Source: an uncultured Lachnospiraceae bacterium (GTDB taxonomy: Bacteria > Bacillota > Clostridia > Lachnospirales > Lachnospiraceae). Taken from it: a DNA stretch of 64,000 bases. The notes beneath the pieces were generated by a model. It was given only the letters and a program-made list of their open reading frames with translations. It ran no database searches and had not been told where the DNA came from. Below are positions 45,191 to 54,003 of the stretch, in pieces (position 1 is the first letter of the stretch; each line of letters begins with the position of its first letter). The stretch is taken from positions 40,760-104,759 of the forward strand of contig CANRNJ010000012.1 of assembly GCA_947631955.1 (NCBI GenBank). Direction: 5' to 3'. The position numbers and the translations under genes are program-made.

Positions 45191-46921
45191 ATGGGGCATT
45201 TCAACAACTTTAAACTGGGAGTCTACTGCACGGCGCAGACCCTTTCCCGCCTGACGCCGGAGCGTCTTGATGAAGAGTGGGCGTATCTGGAAAAATATGT
45301 GGGCGTTGACAAAGTCTATCTGGAAACCTACCGCGGCGACACCACCGTGGAGCGGGAACAGATGGAAAAAATGATCGGCTTTTTTAAAGAACACGATGTG
45401 GAGATCGCAGGCGGCATCACCACCGTGACTCCCGATCTTACTGCGGAGGACCGGAAGCGTCAGCGGCTTTTCCACACTTTCTGCTATTCCAATCCCGCCA
45501 TGCGGGAACATTTGAAAAAGATCGTCGAGTATACCGCCGGACTCTTCGACGAATTTATTCTGGACGATTTCTTCTTTACTTCCTGCCGCTGTGAGGACTG
45601 CATCCGCGAAAAAGGCAGCATGACTTGGGAAGATTTCCGCGCCGCCAAGATGGAGGAAGTATCCAAAAATCTGATCTTGGAGCCTGCGCGAAAGATCAAT
45701 CCCAAGGTGCGCGTCACAATCAAATATCCGAACTGGCGGGAATCCTACCATGAAACAGGCTACTATCCCAAGCGGCAGCGGGAGATGTTCGATTATATCT
45801 ATACCGGCACAGAAACCCGCAACACCGCTCACACGGACCAACATCTGCCGCATTACTTAAGTTATTCGCTGATGCGCTACATGGAAAACGCAGCGCCGGG
45901 CAGGAACCGGGGCGGTTGGTTTGACACCTACAACTGCTGGCCCATCGACTGCTATCTGGAGCAGGGGTATCTCACGGCATTTTCGCGGCCGCAGGAGATC
46001 ACGCTGTTCCAGTGGGGCGATCTGTTTGAAAATAAACTGGTGACGCCTCTGGGCATCCAATTAACGAAGATCGACCGGATCCTCGATCGGGCAGGCGCTC
46101 CCGTGGGCGTTCCGCTGTATCTTCCTTTTGCCTCCTGCGGCGAAAACCATCTGGAAGACCATCTGGGGATGATCGGGATCCCCTTAGAGCCTATGCCGGA
46201 TTTTCCGCAGGATGCGGAAACGGTCCTGCTGACCAAAGCTTCGGCAAAAGACGAAGCCGTTCTGGACAAACTGGAACAGCATCTTCTGGCCGGAAAAACG
46301 GCGGTCGTTACCACCGGCTTTGTGGCCGAGATAGCGCCGGATCAATGGGAGCGGTTTTCCACCGCGCGTTTCAGCGGCAGAAAACTTCCCGCCAACAGAT
46401 ATCAGGTGACGGATGATCCGTCCGGTCATTACCGCGTAAACTTTACCACCGCATTCCCCGAACTGCAGTTCGGCAACAATGCATCCTGGTCCTATGTGAA
46501 CGCGGGCGCCGGAGATTATCACAGTTCTCTGCTCTTGGCAGACACCTACGGTCCGGGCAGACTGTATACGCTGGCAGTACCCGATCTGTTTTCGGCGCTG
46601 TCGGATCTTCCCGTGCCGGTCACAGACGTGTTCCGCCGTGTCCTGTCTGCCAATGACATGTTCATCAGCGGCCGGAACGTTTCGCTCTTCCTCTACGACA
46701 ACAACACTTTTATCCTGTACTGTTATGCCAGAGAAGGAAGCTGCCCCGAAACGGTGACCCTGCATCTTCTGAAAGAGGCTTCCGCCGTCAGAACGCTTGA
46801 CGGGAAGCGCACCGTTTCCCTCTGTGCCGATGTCTGCCGACGTCTGGAGCAGACTGAAAAGGAATGGAAAGGGCAGATATTGATTCAGCCGGGAGAATTT
46901 CTGGCGTTTGAGATCGTATAG
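45191..46921 (+). CDS. Uncharacterised TIM-barrel glycosidase-like protein
   Basis: A 576-aa cytoplasmic protein without signal peptide. The first 300 residues look like a (beta/alpha)8 barrel: FKLGVYCTAQTL, VDKVYLETYRG, VEIAGGITTV, FDEFILDDFFFTSC with a DD pair, and VRVTIKYPNWRE on successive strands. The C-terminal part (from about 330) resembles the beta-galactosidase trimerisation-type Rossmann region plus a small beta-domain ending QILIQPGEFLAFEIV. This layout fits a glycoside hydrolase; the exact family and substrate are unassigned. GGGAG lies six bases before ATG 45191. It may share a transcript with the SDR gene downstream. Confidence 0.65.
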   Translation: MGHFNNFKLGVYCTAQTLSRLTPERLDEEWAYLEKYVGVDKVYLETYRGDTTVEREQMEKMIGFFKEHDVEIAGGITTVTPDLTAEDRKRQRLFHTFCYSNPAMREHLKKIVEYTAGLFDEFILDDFFFTSCRCEDCIREKGSMTWEDFRAAKMEEVSKNLILEPARKINPKVRVTIKYPNWRESYHETGYYPKRQREMFDYIYTGTETRNTAHTDQHLPHYLSYSLMRYMENAAPGRNRGGWFDTYNCWPIDCYLEQGYLTAFSRPQEITLFQWGDLFENKLVTPLGIQLTKIDRILDRAGAPVGVPLYLPFASCGENHLEDHLGMIGIPLEPMPDFPQDAETVLLTKASAKDEAVLDKLEQHLLAGKTAVVTTGFVAEIAPDQWERFSTARFSGRKLPANRYQVTDDPSGHYRVNFTTAFPELQFGNNASWSYVNAGAGDYHSSLLLADTYGPGRLYTLAVPDLFSALSDLPVPVTDVFRRVLSANDMFISGRNVSLFLYDNNTFILYCYAREGSCPETVTLHLLKEASAVRTLDGKRTVSLCADVCRRLEQTEKEWKGQILIQPGEFLAFEIV

Positions 46922-46955
46922 CGATGTGTGTAAAAAACAGAAAAGGGAGAGGATA

Positions 46956-47092
46956 GTGTGTAAAATCACACTGATGTGCTGATTTTACACACAGGAATTT
47001 GTGTCGGAGCGTCACAAATTCCCCTGATGGCAGACGCGAATTTGAGATTCGCGTCGCCTCCGTCGCGAGAACGCTCCGGAATGGAGATTATC
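46956..47092 (+). promoter_or_regulatory. Structured leader element, copy A, with three hairpins
   Basis: Three perfect hairpins in series: GTGTGTAAAATCA/TGATTTTACACAC (46956-46992), GGAATTTGTG/CACAAATTCC (46994-47022) and GACGCGAAT/ATTCGCGTC (47033-47055). Then comes GAACGCTCCGGAATGGAG, whose GGAG is the ribosome-binding site for ATG 47093. CTCC (47074-47077) can pair with that GGAG. The second hairpin and following CCTGATGGC recur at 30555-30661; the third hairpin and end recur at 2760-2826. Confidence 0.65.
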
Positions 47093-47836
47093 ATGATAAA
47101 CATAGACGGAAAATGGGCCCTTGTGACCGGAGCAGCAAGAGGAATCGGCAAACTGGCCGCGGAATGTCTTGCACAGCACGGCTGCAACATCATCGTGCAG
47201 AGCCGGACGCTGCAGGCCAGTGAACAAACGGCAAAAGCACTGGAGGCCTTCGGCGTAAAAACCTTTGCCGCCGCAGCGGAATTTACGGATATCGCTTCCG
47301 TAGAAAAAATGCTGCGGGCCATCGACGATGCCGGGATCGATGTGGATATCGTCCTCAATAACGCCGGGATGCAGGTGGCGTACCGCACGCAATATTATGA
47401 AACGCCTGCGGACGATTACGAAAAAAGTTTCCTGATCAATACCATCGCGCCGATGATGATCTGCTATCATTTTCTTCCGCGGATGGAGCAGAAAGGATTC
47501 GGCCGAATCGTAAACACTACCAGCGGCATCCGCCTGGAACCCGAACAGGCAGGCTATTCCGCCAGCAAGGCCGCTCTCGATAAAGTGACCATAGACCTCG
47601 GTTCCAAGCTGCAGGGCAGCAATGTGATGATCAATCTCACGGATCCCGGCTGGTGCCGGACCGATCTAGGCGGCCCCCATGCCCCGAACGCGCCGGAAAG
47701 CGCACTTCCGGGTGTCGTAGCAGGCGTATTTGTGAACGACGGGCGGTCGGGACGATTTTTCAATGCCGGACTCTTCTACGGCATGACGCTGGAAGAAGCG
47801 GTCGCCAAGGCCGAAAGCATGGAGAGTCCGTATTAA
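47093..47836 (+). CDS. Short-chain dehydrogenase/reductase
   Basis: A 247-aa classical SDR. NAD(P)-binding ALVTGAARGIGKLAAE, structural NNAG in VLNNAGMQV, catalytic Ser in NTTSGIRLEPEQ and the YSASK motif (AGYSASKAALDKV) are all present, followed by the PGWCRTDLGG loop. It resembles 3-oxoacyl-ACP reductase-like and sugar-alcohol dehydrogenases; substrate unknown. ATG 47093 is chosen over the in-frame ATG 47081, which lies inside the shared leader element. Confidence 0.93.
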   Translation: MINIDGKWALVTGAARGIGKLAAECLAQHGCNIIVQSRTLQASEQTAKALEAFGVKTFAAAAEFTDIASVEKMLRAIDDAGIDVDIVLNNAGMQVAYRTQYYETPADDYEKSFLINTIAPMMICYHFLPRMEQKGFGRIVNTTSGIRLEPEQAGYSASKAALDKVTIDLGSKLQGSNVMINLTDPGWCRTDLGGPHAPNAPESALPGVVAGVFVNDGRSGRFFNAGLFYGMTLEEAVAKAESMESPY

Positions 47837-47897
47837 ACCGTATCGATAAAAACATCTGCTCAGAATCTATGGATCTTTCTGCCGAGCGGAATGTAAA

Positions 47898-47931
47898 AAG
47901 CGCCGTATCTTTACCAAAGGGTACGGCGCTT
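47898..47931. terminator. Intrinsic terminator after SDR gene
   Basis: AAGCGCCGTA (47898-47907) pairs with TACGGCGCTT (47922-47931) in a perfect 10-bp stem. U-rich tails on both strands allow it to end transcripts from the SDR gene and from the convergent NUDIX gene. Confidence 0.75.
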
Positions 47932-48091
47932 CTTCAAGTCAGTGATAAATGCTCTGTGGTGCAGAAAGGTCAGGATTTGAAACATTTCGTTCCTATTTTA
48001 CAATTTCCTGCTCCAATTGGACAGTTACAAAATTTACTATCTCTCTGCACATTTCATCACTTTTATAATAATGAATATAGCCTGACTTTCT

Positions 48092-48574
48092 TCATGCCTG
48101 CTTTGAAACAAAATGTATGATTTCCTGCTGCGGTTCAAGAATATACGGCATCAATTCCAAAGGATATACCTTGGTGCCCTTCTTTAATTCTTCCAACGGA
48201 ACCCAGCAGAAATCCAGATCGATCCTCTCATGATCCAACTCGTCATATCCATGAAAAACTCCGTCTAAGGGAATACTATCATCCGCCAGATGCACATGAT
48301 AATAGAAACATATCTGATGACACGGTTTTGTGCCCCACGGGAAAAAAATCTCTCCGATTGCCAACAGTCGATCTGCCTCTATTTTGGCGTGAAGCTCTTC
48401 TTCAAATTCCCGCTTAAGAGTTTCCACGCTTGTTTCCATTGCGGCAGCATGTCCGCCGATAATGGCATAGTCGTCATTTTTCGGACGCTGTAATAAGATT
48501 TTTCCGTCCCGGATCAATATTCCGCCAACTCTGTATGAAAATATAAAATCGTCGTTTTTAAATAAAATATCCAC
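48092..48574 (-). CDS. NUDIX hydrolase, GTG start
   Basis: A 160-aa protein with GTG start (48572-48574) and GGAGG seven bases upstream. RVGGILIRDGKILLQRPKN enters a Nudix box, GGHAAAMETSVETLKREFEEEL, in which GG-x5-E-x7-REF-EE is kept. It hydrolyses a nucleoside diphosphate linked to another moiety; FYYHVHLAD is typical of the MutT-like ADP-ribose/NTP group. Substrate not assignable. Confidence 0.9.
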   Translation of the reverse strand: MDILFKNDDFIFSYRVGGILIRDGKILLQRPKNDDYAIIGGHAAAMETSVETLKREFEEELHAKIEADRLLAIGEIFFPWGTKPCHQICFYYHVHLADDSIPLDGVFHGYDELDHERIDLDFCWVPLEELKKGTKVYPLELMPYILEPQQEIIHFVSKQA

Positions 48575-48723
48575 TTAACCGCCTCCAAATATCAGACAAG
48601 CTCTTTCTTCCTTTTGCAGAATAATTCATTAAAAACTTCTCACGTTTCAAATTAAAGCATGTATTTAGTAATGATTTTAATAATAATGAGAGCAATGAAC
48701 CATTCTGCATCCCCCATACAGGG

Positions 48724-49476
48724 TCAAGTCGAATTATTCTGAACCTCACAGACAGCGCTCACCTGCCCCTCCTCCAACGTCAGGATACATAGGGCGGGCC
48801 CTGCATCGCCGGACAAGGACGAAGGATTAATGGCATCATAAAAAGCAGGCGGAATATCCGCATCCACAGTCACCGGCAGGGTGTAATGAGTGTGGTCCTT
48901 ATCATCACCATAAGCCGGGCATGGATCAAAATCCACTGTCCCGCCGGAATCAAGTGTCACCGACGCTTTGTCGGCATAAACCTCACCGGTGAAGCCAGTA
49001 AAATCCAGACCGGGCGCGCCCAGATCCAAGTCAACGCTGCCCCGCAATACCAACCGGGCCACCTCCCCTGCCTCGTTGAAAGTCAGTTCCATATTCCGGC
49101 CAAACTGGGACTGGCGGATGGAGTATTCAATGGTGACCGGGTTCAATGCACAGGTCCGCTTCAAAGGATATTCCGGGTAGTACAGCAGCTGGGCATCCTT
49201 GGCCAAAGGATAAGTCTGATTTTTCTGCCATTCCTCCGCTGCATCCTCTTTTCCCGCCTGCTCGGTCCACTCCTGCTCGTCACCGATAACGGCGGTGAGA
49301 TCATCATTGAACGTCCCACGCACCAACAATTCCCCATTAGGGCCTGTCCGGGCCTTGCCCTGGCAGGCCGTCAGAAGCAGGGACAGAAGAGCCGCGCAGA
49401 TCAGCGCTGCGGCGGCCCTGTGGGTCCGTCCGACAGTTCCGGCATATATTTTAATAGGTGCTGGAGGTCGTCGCAT
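48724..49476 (-). CDS. Hypothetical lipoprotein
   Basis: A 250-aa exported protein. A basic n-region and AAAALICAALLSLLLTAC form a lipoprotein signal peptide with lipobox LTAC. The mature part is mostly beta-strand-like (RNMELTFNEAGEVARLVLRGSVDLDLG and similar). No family is recognised. AAAGGAG precedes ATG 49474-49476. The gene is distinctly richer in GC than its neighbours, suggesting separate origin. Confidence 0.75.
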   Translation of the reverse strand: MRRPPAPIKIYAGTVGRTHRAAAALICAALLSLLLTACQGKARTGPNGELLVRGTFNDDLTAVIGDEQEWTEQAGKEDAAEEWQKNQTYPLAKDAQLLYYPEYPLKRTCALNPVTIEYSIRQSQFGRNMELTFNEAGEVARLVLRGSVDLDLGAPGLDFTGFTGEVYADKASVTLDSGGTVDFDPCPAYGDDKDHTHYTLPVTVDADIPPAFYDAINPSSLSGDAGPALCILTLEEGQVSAVCEVQNNST

Positions 49477-49573
49477 ATCTGCTCCTTTCCTAAGTCCGCG
49501 CAAGACGTGTACCTGCTGTGTTCAAGCCAGACGTGTTTTTGCTGCTAAAATGCTGCCGTATCCTATCATCCAA

Positions 49574-50350
49574 CTATCTGCCGCCTTCCGCGCCGACATA
49601 TCTATCATACCTGCACTGTTCCACAACCACATCGCCTAGAAGCGTGATCGCTTTTTGCGGGCAGCGGCTGATGCAGCGATAGCACATGGTGCACTTGCTA
49701 TCCGCAGCAGCTTTGCCGTCTTTGATCATAATATTTTTCATCGGACACAAAGAAACGCATAAGCCGCATCCTATGCAATCATCACTGATCTTTAACTTAT
49801 CCGTATATCCGGCTGTCTTTCTGTAAAACCAGAGTCTTTGTCCAAAAAGGCCCGCCATATGCGCAAGCAAAGACAGCCCCTCTTGGGGATATGTTCCCTG
49901 CCTGATCTGCTCCGCTGTATGCTCTATCTTTTTATCTGCCTGCCTGATGATCTCACGGTTCTGCTCGATGCCTTTCTTCAAAAGCTTGCTGTCGCAGACG
50001 GCATCCGGCATTTTAATATGAACACCGCCCAAAATCAATGCGCCGTATCTTTTAAAAAGTCTTGCCGTGCAGCCTGCTCCGTCCCCGCTGAACGCTCCCA
50101 TTGTCGCGACACACAATATTTTCTTTTTCTTCCAAAGCGTATCGTTTTTCTTGATAAAATCCCGGACCATGAAGGGTGCGTTTGAGAATTGTACCGGGTA
50201 TCCGAATATGACCGTATCATTACTTTTTATCTGTTCTGCAGCGCCGGGGGCTTCCAAAGGCACCGTTTTTGCAGCTGCATCCAATAAATCTGTCAGCATT
50301 TCAACACAATGCTTTGTATTTCCCGTGCCGCTTAAATATACTCCAAGCAT
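49574..50350 (-). CDS. EFR1 family ferredoxin-flavodoxin protein
   Basis: A 258-aa electron carrier. The flavodoxin-like N-terminus begins LGVYLSGTGNTKHCVEML (FMN phosphate loop) and continues through TVIFGYPVQFSNAPFM. The C-terminus has two 4Fe-4S ferredoxin motifs, CIGCGLCVSLCP and CTMCYRCISRCP. Redox partner is unknown; such proteins are abundant in Clostridia. GGAG is close to the ATG. A decayed copy of its ferredoxin part is at 53384-53665. Confidence 0.93.
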   Translation of the reverse strand: MLGVYLSGTGNTKHCVEMLTDLLDAAAKTVPLEAPGAAEQIKSNDTVIFGYPVQFSNAPFMVRDFIKKNDTLWKKKKILCVATMGAFSGDGAGCTARLFKRYGALILGGVHIKMPDAVCDSKLLKKGIEQNREIIRQADKKIEHTAEQIRQGTYPQEGLSLLAHMAGLFGQRLWFYRKTAGYTDKLKISDDCIGCGLCVSLCPMKNIMIKDGKAAADSKCTMCYRCISRCPQKAITLLGDVVVEQCRYDRYVGAEGGR

Positions 50351-50899
50351 TTTCTCCGCAGCGCCTCCAGTCTATAAGTGAAAAATATCCAATGCGGTGA
50401 CAGTTCTCAGCTATATGAAATATTGCAGAATAAGAAGCCTGCTGCTATTAAATCAGCCACAGCCCGCGCTTTTAATTGACATGCTTAATTATATCATTTC
50501 CATTCTTTATTTACCACCAAAATCTGAGCACAGCAGCCGCTGCGTTTCGCATTTTCTTATCGCTCCAAGGGCTTCTCACTTTTCACCTCTGACTTTTAAA
50601 TCGTTCTGCTTCTCATACGGATCGTTCCGCTTACAAAGTCCTTTTACCCGTTCCAGCTGTGCCCTCACTCCATCATGACACCCCGGCTCTGTCCGTTTAT
50701 AGTTCATCTTTCATTTAATGCGCCCTGTTCAGCGTATTCCTTAAGTTCCGTATCCATATGATGCTTAACATTTTTGTTATTATGGGAGGTTTGTTTATGG
50801 AACTTGTTTTTTATTAAATTCGGCATTTGATAAGTTTTTGCCCCGTGTTATCCGAATTATGCTAAAATATATGAAAAGCGCAGAACTGAGAGGTCGTCT
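50351..50899. other. 549-nt region without a supported gene
   Basis: Short frames on both strands (for example GVRAQLERVKGLCKRNDPYE on the minus strand near 50600-50670) look like coding remnants, but nothing is recognised. A TAAAAT at about 50863 may be a -10 box for the GNAT gene at 50900. Confidence 0.3.
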
Positions 50900-51373
50900 A
50901 TGGACGTAACGATCCGAGAAATGCAAAAACAGGATTATCCCTTATTGGATGATTTTTTATATGAAGCGATATTTATTCCAGAAGGTACGAAACCTCCACC
51001 CAAAACCATTACCGCATCTCCCGAATTACAGGTTTATGTTGAGCGCTTCGGGGAATCAAAAAATGACTGGGGATTGGCAGCAGAGGTTGACGGAAAAGTT
51101 GTCGGTGCGGTTTGGGTTCGCATTATGAACGATTACGGACATATCGACGATAACACCCCATCTCTGGCGATCTCCCTTTATAAAGAATACCGAGGATTTG
51201 GCATTGGAACTGCCATGATGAAAAAAATGCTTGCGCTGCTCAAATCACACGGTTACAGCCAAGTTTCTCTTTCCGTTCAAAAGGCTAATTATGCGGCAAA
51301 TATGTATCTGAAGATCGGCTTTAAGATTATAAGGGAGAACGAGGAAGAATACATTATGGTGTGCTGCCTATAA
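50900..51373 (+). CDS. GNAT family N-acetyltransferase
   Basis: A 157-aa GNAT: VTIREMQKQDYPLLDDFLYEA at the N-terminus, GKVVGAVWVRIMNDYGHID in strands 3-4, SLYKEYRGFGIGTAMMKKML with the acetyl-CoA loop, and NYAANMYLKIGFKIIRENEEEYIM at the end. Acceptor unknown. GAGAGG precedes ATG 50900. It is followed 47 nt later by another GNAT. Confidence 0.93.
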   Translation: MDVTIREMQKQDYPLLDDFLYEAIFIPEGTKPPPKTITASPELQVYVERFGESKNDWGLAAEVDGKVVGAVWVRIMNDYGHIDDNTPSLAISLYKEYRGFGIGTAMMKKMLALLKSHGYSQVSLSVQKANYAANMYLKIGFKIIRENEEEYIMVCCL

Positions 51374-51420
51374 CAAATCTATAAGTAAAAAATTTATATT
51401 TACAGAAAGGGCATTTTACT

Positions 51421-51918
51421 TTGAGAATCCGGCCATATATACCTAGTAAAGATTACGAATATGTATCCAAATGGATCGATAACGAAAGGACTCATGCCTT
51501 TTGGTGCGCTAATCTTTTACCATACCCCATAACTCAGAACTCTTTTCATGACCTGTTAAGGAAAAATGCAATGGACTGGACAGACAGCGCTTATGTTGCG
51601 ACTGAAAATAATGGACAGCCAATAGGCTTCTTCTGTTATTCGGTCAATCCAACAGATAATATCGGTTTTCTAAAATTTGTAATGATAGATAAATCAAAAC
51701 GTGGCAAAGGTTACGGAAAAGAAATGCTGGATCTGGCTTTGCAATACGCCTTTCAGATAACAGGCGCATCAGCAGTTCAGTTAAATGTTTTCAGTGAAAA
51801 CGCATTGGCGAAACAGTGCTATGAAAGCATCGGTTTTGTCGAAAGAACGATTGAAAAAGATGTATTTTCCTATAAGGATGAATTATGGAGCAGATGTAAC
51901 ATGATAATTTCAAAATAA
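51421..51918 (+). CDS. GNAT family N-acetyltransferase, TTG start
   Basis: A 165-aa GNAT reading from TTG 51421 (RIRPYIPSKDYEYVSKWIDN), with AAAGGG upstream. FVMIDKSKRGKGYGKEMLDLAL holds the acetyl-CoA loop and NALAKQCYESIGFVERTIEK the last strand. A badly mutated second copy of the whole gene occurs at 57281-57772. Confidence 0.9.
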   Translation: MRIRPYIPSKDYEYVSKWIDNERTHAFWCANLLPYPITQNSFHDLLRKNAMDWTDSAYVATENNGQPIGFFCYSVNPTDNIGFLKFVMIDKSKRGKGYGKEMLDLALQYAFQITGASAVQLNVFSENALAKQCYESIGFVERTIEKDVFSYKDELWSRCNMIISK

Positions 51919-52094
51919 GCGTTTAAATTTGGAATAGGATACATGATTGTGGTTATTCATCTTGCCGGTGCTACTCCCAAATGTGCCGAAGATATTATGC
52001 TTGCATTTCTCTGGCTAGACGAAGATGACCGCAGCACAATCCATTGTCCGAAAACTGCTGTTTATGCGGATTGGCGAATTTCTGGATACTATTT

Positions 52095-52220
52095 GAACTC
52101 GGCGTGTCCTCCGCCGCAAATAACTATACTTGTTTAAGTTTTATGCAGATACATGCCGAATTTTACTTCAATTACATCAATTATTCTGGCTTGCCGATTT
52201 TCTGTGGCCAAAATGTTGGG
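52095..52220. repeat. Dispersed ~130-bp repeat, copy E1
   Basis: Begins AACTCGGCGTGTCCT, continues AACTATACTTGTTTAAGTTT, and ends ATTTTCTGTGGCCAAAATGTTG. Three further copies (53274-53370 partial, 58396-58530, 62914-63060) lie in the same orientation. Read on the minus strand all keep an open stretch like LATENRQARIIDVIEVK, resembling the N-terminus of AraC-family regulators, so they may be relics of such genes. Confidence 0.75.
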
Positions 52221-52243
52221 TGCATATCAAAAGACTGGGGCTT

Positions 52244-53176
52244 CTATTTAACATCCAATCCTTTTTTTACAATCAACCCCAAGTAAGAAGTATTTCTAAG
52301 TATACGCCCTTCATCCCAACTACTTAACTCTTTGATTGCACAAAAAGCAGTTTTTATACTAGCTTTAATTATTTTTCCTGGTGACACATGTTCTAACCAG
52401 TCTGCATTCTCTTTATCAGCATAAATTGATATTTTTTGATTTGACAATAACGTTCCATTTTCTCTCAATATATTCACATCAACAGAAAGCGTATTTCCCA
52501 ATTCTAAACCCAGTGATTTAACAATGTCATCTTTCAAAGTACTACCACTAAGTTCTGAAACCACTTTCATTGTAACTTCAAGCTCTATATCCTGATATCG
52601 TGCCGGACGTAATAAAAATTTACTAATTGTATCTTCATAATTTTCACTCTTATTAGGTAATACCTGTGATGTATCAATAGATATTTTTTCTAATTTTTTC
52701 AGCGCTTCCATTACATCTCCAACTATTTTTTTGCCTAAATCGTCTGGCGATGTAAAAGAACTAACTGTATGCCGCTTTTTTATAAGTTCCTTAAACGAAA
52801 CTAACTTTTCTGCATTTTCTCCCACATCTACATATTTAACTGGTATTGGCTGTTCTTCACTCATTATGTACATCAACGTAGGAATTCCATTTTTTATAGC
52901 TTCGTTATATTCCATTTGCGAATATGACAATCCGCTTCCAACGTCTATTGAACCATACCGCATTCCTAAAACACCTATAAAAAGCTTACATTCTCTTACT
53001 TGAGATAGACATACCGTAAGGGAATCCTGTGGGTTAGATCCAAAATATTCCATTCCTTTAATTATCTGCTCAAGACGAATTAAATTCCTTTGTATTTCTT
53101 CACGATAAGGAAGCATATCCTCATATGTGGATGAAATAAATATCGGTATATGTTGCTTAATTTCCGTACTTGCCAT
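52244..53176 (-). CDS. DUF4062 domain protein
   Basis: A 310-aa protein. Residues 1-95 form a DUF4062 domain (HIPIFISSTYEDMLPYREEI, then FGSNPQDSLTVCLSQVRECKLFIGVLGMRYGSID), a TIR-like fold common at the N-terminus of STAND ATPases and other immune-type proteins. The C-terminal 150 residues (from about 160) are unfamiliar and lack an ATPase. As a stand-alone gene in an AT-rich region full of defence genes, a role in abortive defence is possible but unproven. ATG 53174-53176 has GGAGGTG upstream. Confidence 0.8.
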   Translation of the reverse strand: MASTEIKQHIPIFISSTYEDMLPYREEIQRNLIRLEQIIKGMEYFGSNPQDSLTVCLSQVRECKLFIGVLGMRYGSIDVGSGLSYSQMEYNEAIKNGIPTLMYIMSEEQPIPVKYVDVGENAEKLVSFKELIKKRHTVSSFTSPDDLGKKIVGDVMEALKKLEKISIDTSQVLPNKSENYEDTISKFLLRPARYQDIELEVTMKVVSELSGSTLKDDIVKSLGLELGNTLSVDVNILRENGTLLSNQKISIYADKENADWLEHVSPGKIIKASIKTAFCAIKELSSWDEGRILRNTSYLGLIVKKGLDVK

Positions 53177-53273
53177 AAAGCACACCTCCCTATAAAACAA
53201 ATTTATAACATTACCTTGTCTTTGTTCAAACCCAACATGTTCTTTGTTGCCAGTAACTACATCTATTTTATTT

Positions 53274-53370
53274 TTACATAAATACAAACTTTTTTACTTC
53301 AATTACATTATTTATTCTATCTTGCCAATCCATTGTTTTCAAAATGGTGCCACGCATTTATTATAGCAAA
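53274..53370. repeat. Dispersed ~130-bp repeat, partial copy E2
   Basis: Shares ACTTCAATTACAT, then TATTCT and CTTGCCAAT, and CACGCATTTATTATAGCAAAT with E1, E3 and E4. The minus strand reads MDWQDRINNVIEVKK, the clearest AraC-like N-terminal motif among the four copies. The CGGCGTGTCC end is missing. Confidence 0.65.
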
Positions 53371-53383
53371 TTCCTCAATATTT

Positions 53384-53665
53384 ACACCCTGTTCCGCAAC
53401 CGCATCACCTAAAAATGTAATCGCTTTTTGTGGGCAACGGCTGATACAACGATAGTACATGGTTATTTGTTATACGCAACAACTCCGCCGTCCTTAACTA
53501 AAATATTATTTCATCGAGCACAGCACAGTACATAATCCACCTTCTATACAATTATCACTGATTTTTAATTTATCAGTATATCTGGCTATGCTTCTTTAAA
53601 ACCAAATTCTTTTTCCAAAAAACCATATATCCAAACACAGACAGACCTTCTTGGGGATATGTTTT
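53384..53665 (-). pseudogene. Decayed EFR1 ferredoxin gene (3' part)
   Basis: About 280 nt align base by base with 49612-49890 of the intact EFR1 gene, including the segments for the two ferredoxin motifs (CGCTTTTTGTGGGCAACGG, GGCTGATACAACGATAGTAC). Many substitutions and small deletions disrupt the frame. The flavodoxin half is missing. It shows that an EFR1-containing segment was once duplicated here. Confidence 0.85.
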
Positions 53666-53807
53666 CGGATAATCCCTTTTTATTGTCACTATCATATCAT
53701 CATTACTTGCCATTTTTATTATAACTAATTATTTAGTTTAGTCAACTTATTCTTAATGGTTTTCTATCAAATTCGACAAACATTATGATTTAAACTATAT
53801 AAAGTTT

Positions 53808-53985
53808 TCATTTAATACAAAACAAAAACCGCATAAAGTAAAACTCCATATCTGATGCTGTGATCTGAAACGTTCCACAACCATGATTCCGTTCTTCTTC
53901 AACTACTTTGGAAAGCAGTTCTTTGACACTGTTCCGACAATTTCCCCTCCCATCCACTTTTACGTCTTTATAATCTGCATATTAA
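53808..53985 (-). other. Open frame without start, unassigned
   Basis: A minus-strand frame of about 58 codons, DVKVDGRGNCRNSVKELLSK then VVEEERNHGCGTFQITASDM, with no ATG and no ribosome-binding site. It resembles real coding sequence and is probably another gene relic. The remainder of 53666-54003 holds nothing I can support. Confidence 0.25.
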
Positions 53986-54003
53986 ATTATATAAAAGCAA
54001 CCA

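Noticed and set aside
50397..50678. 93-codon plus-strand frame
   Set aside because: No ribosome-binding site, unusual composition and no recognisable family; probably chance.
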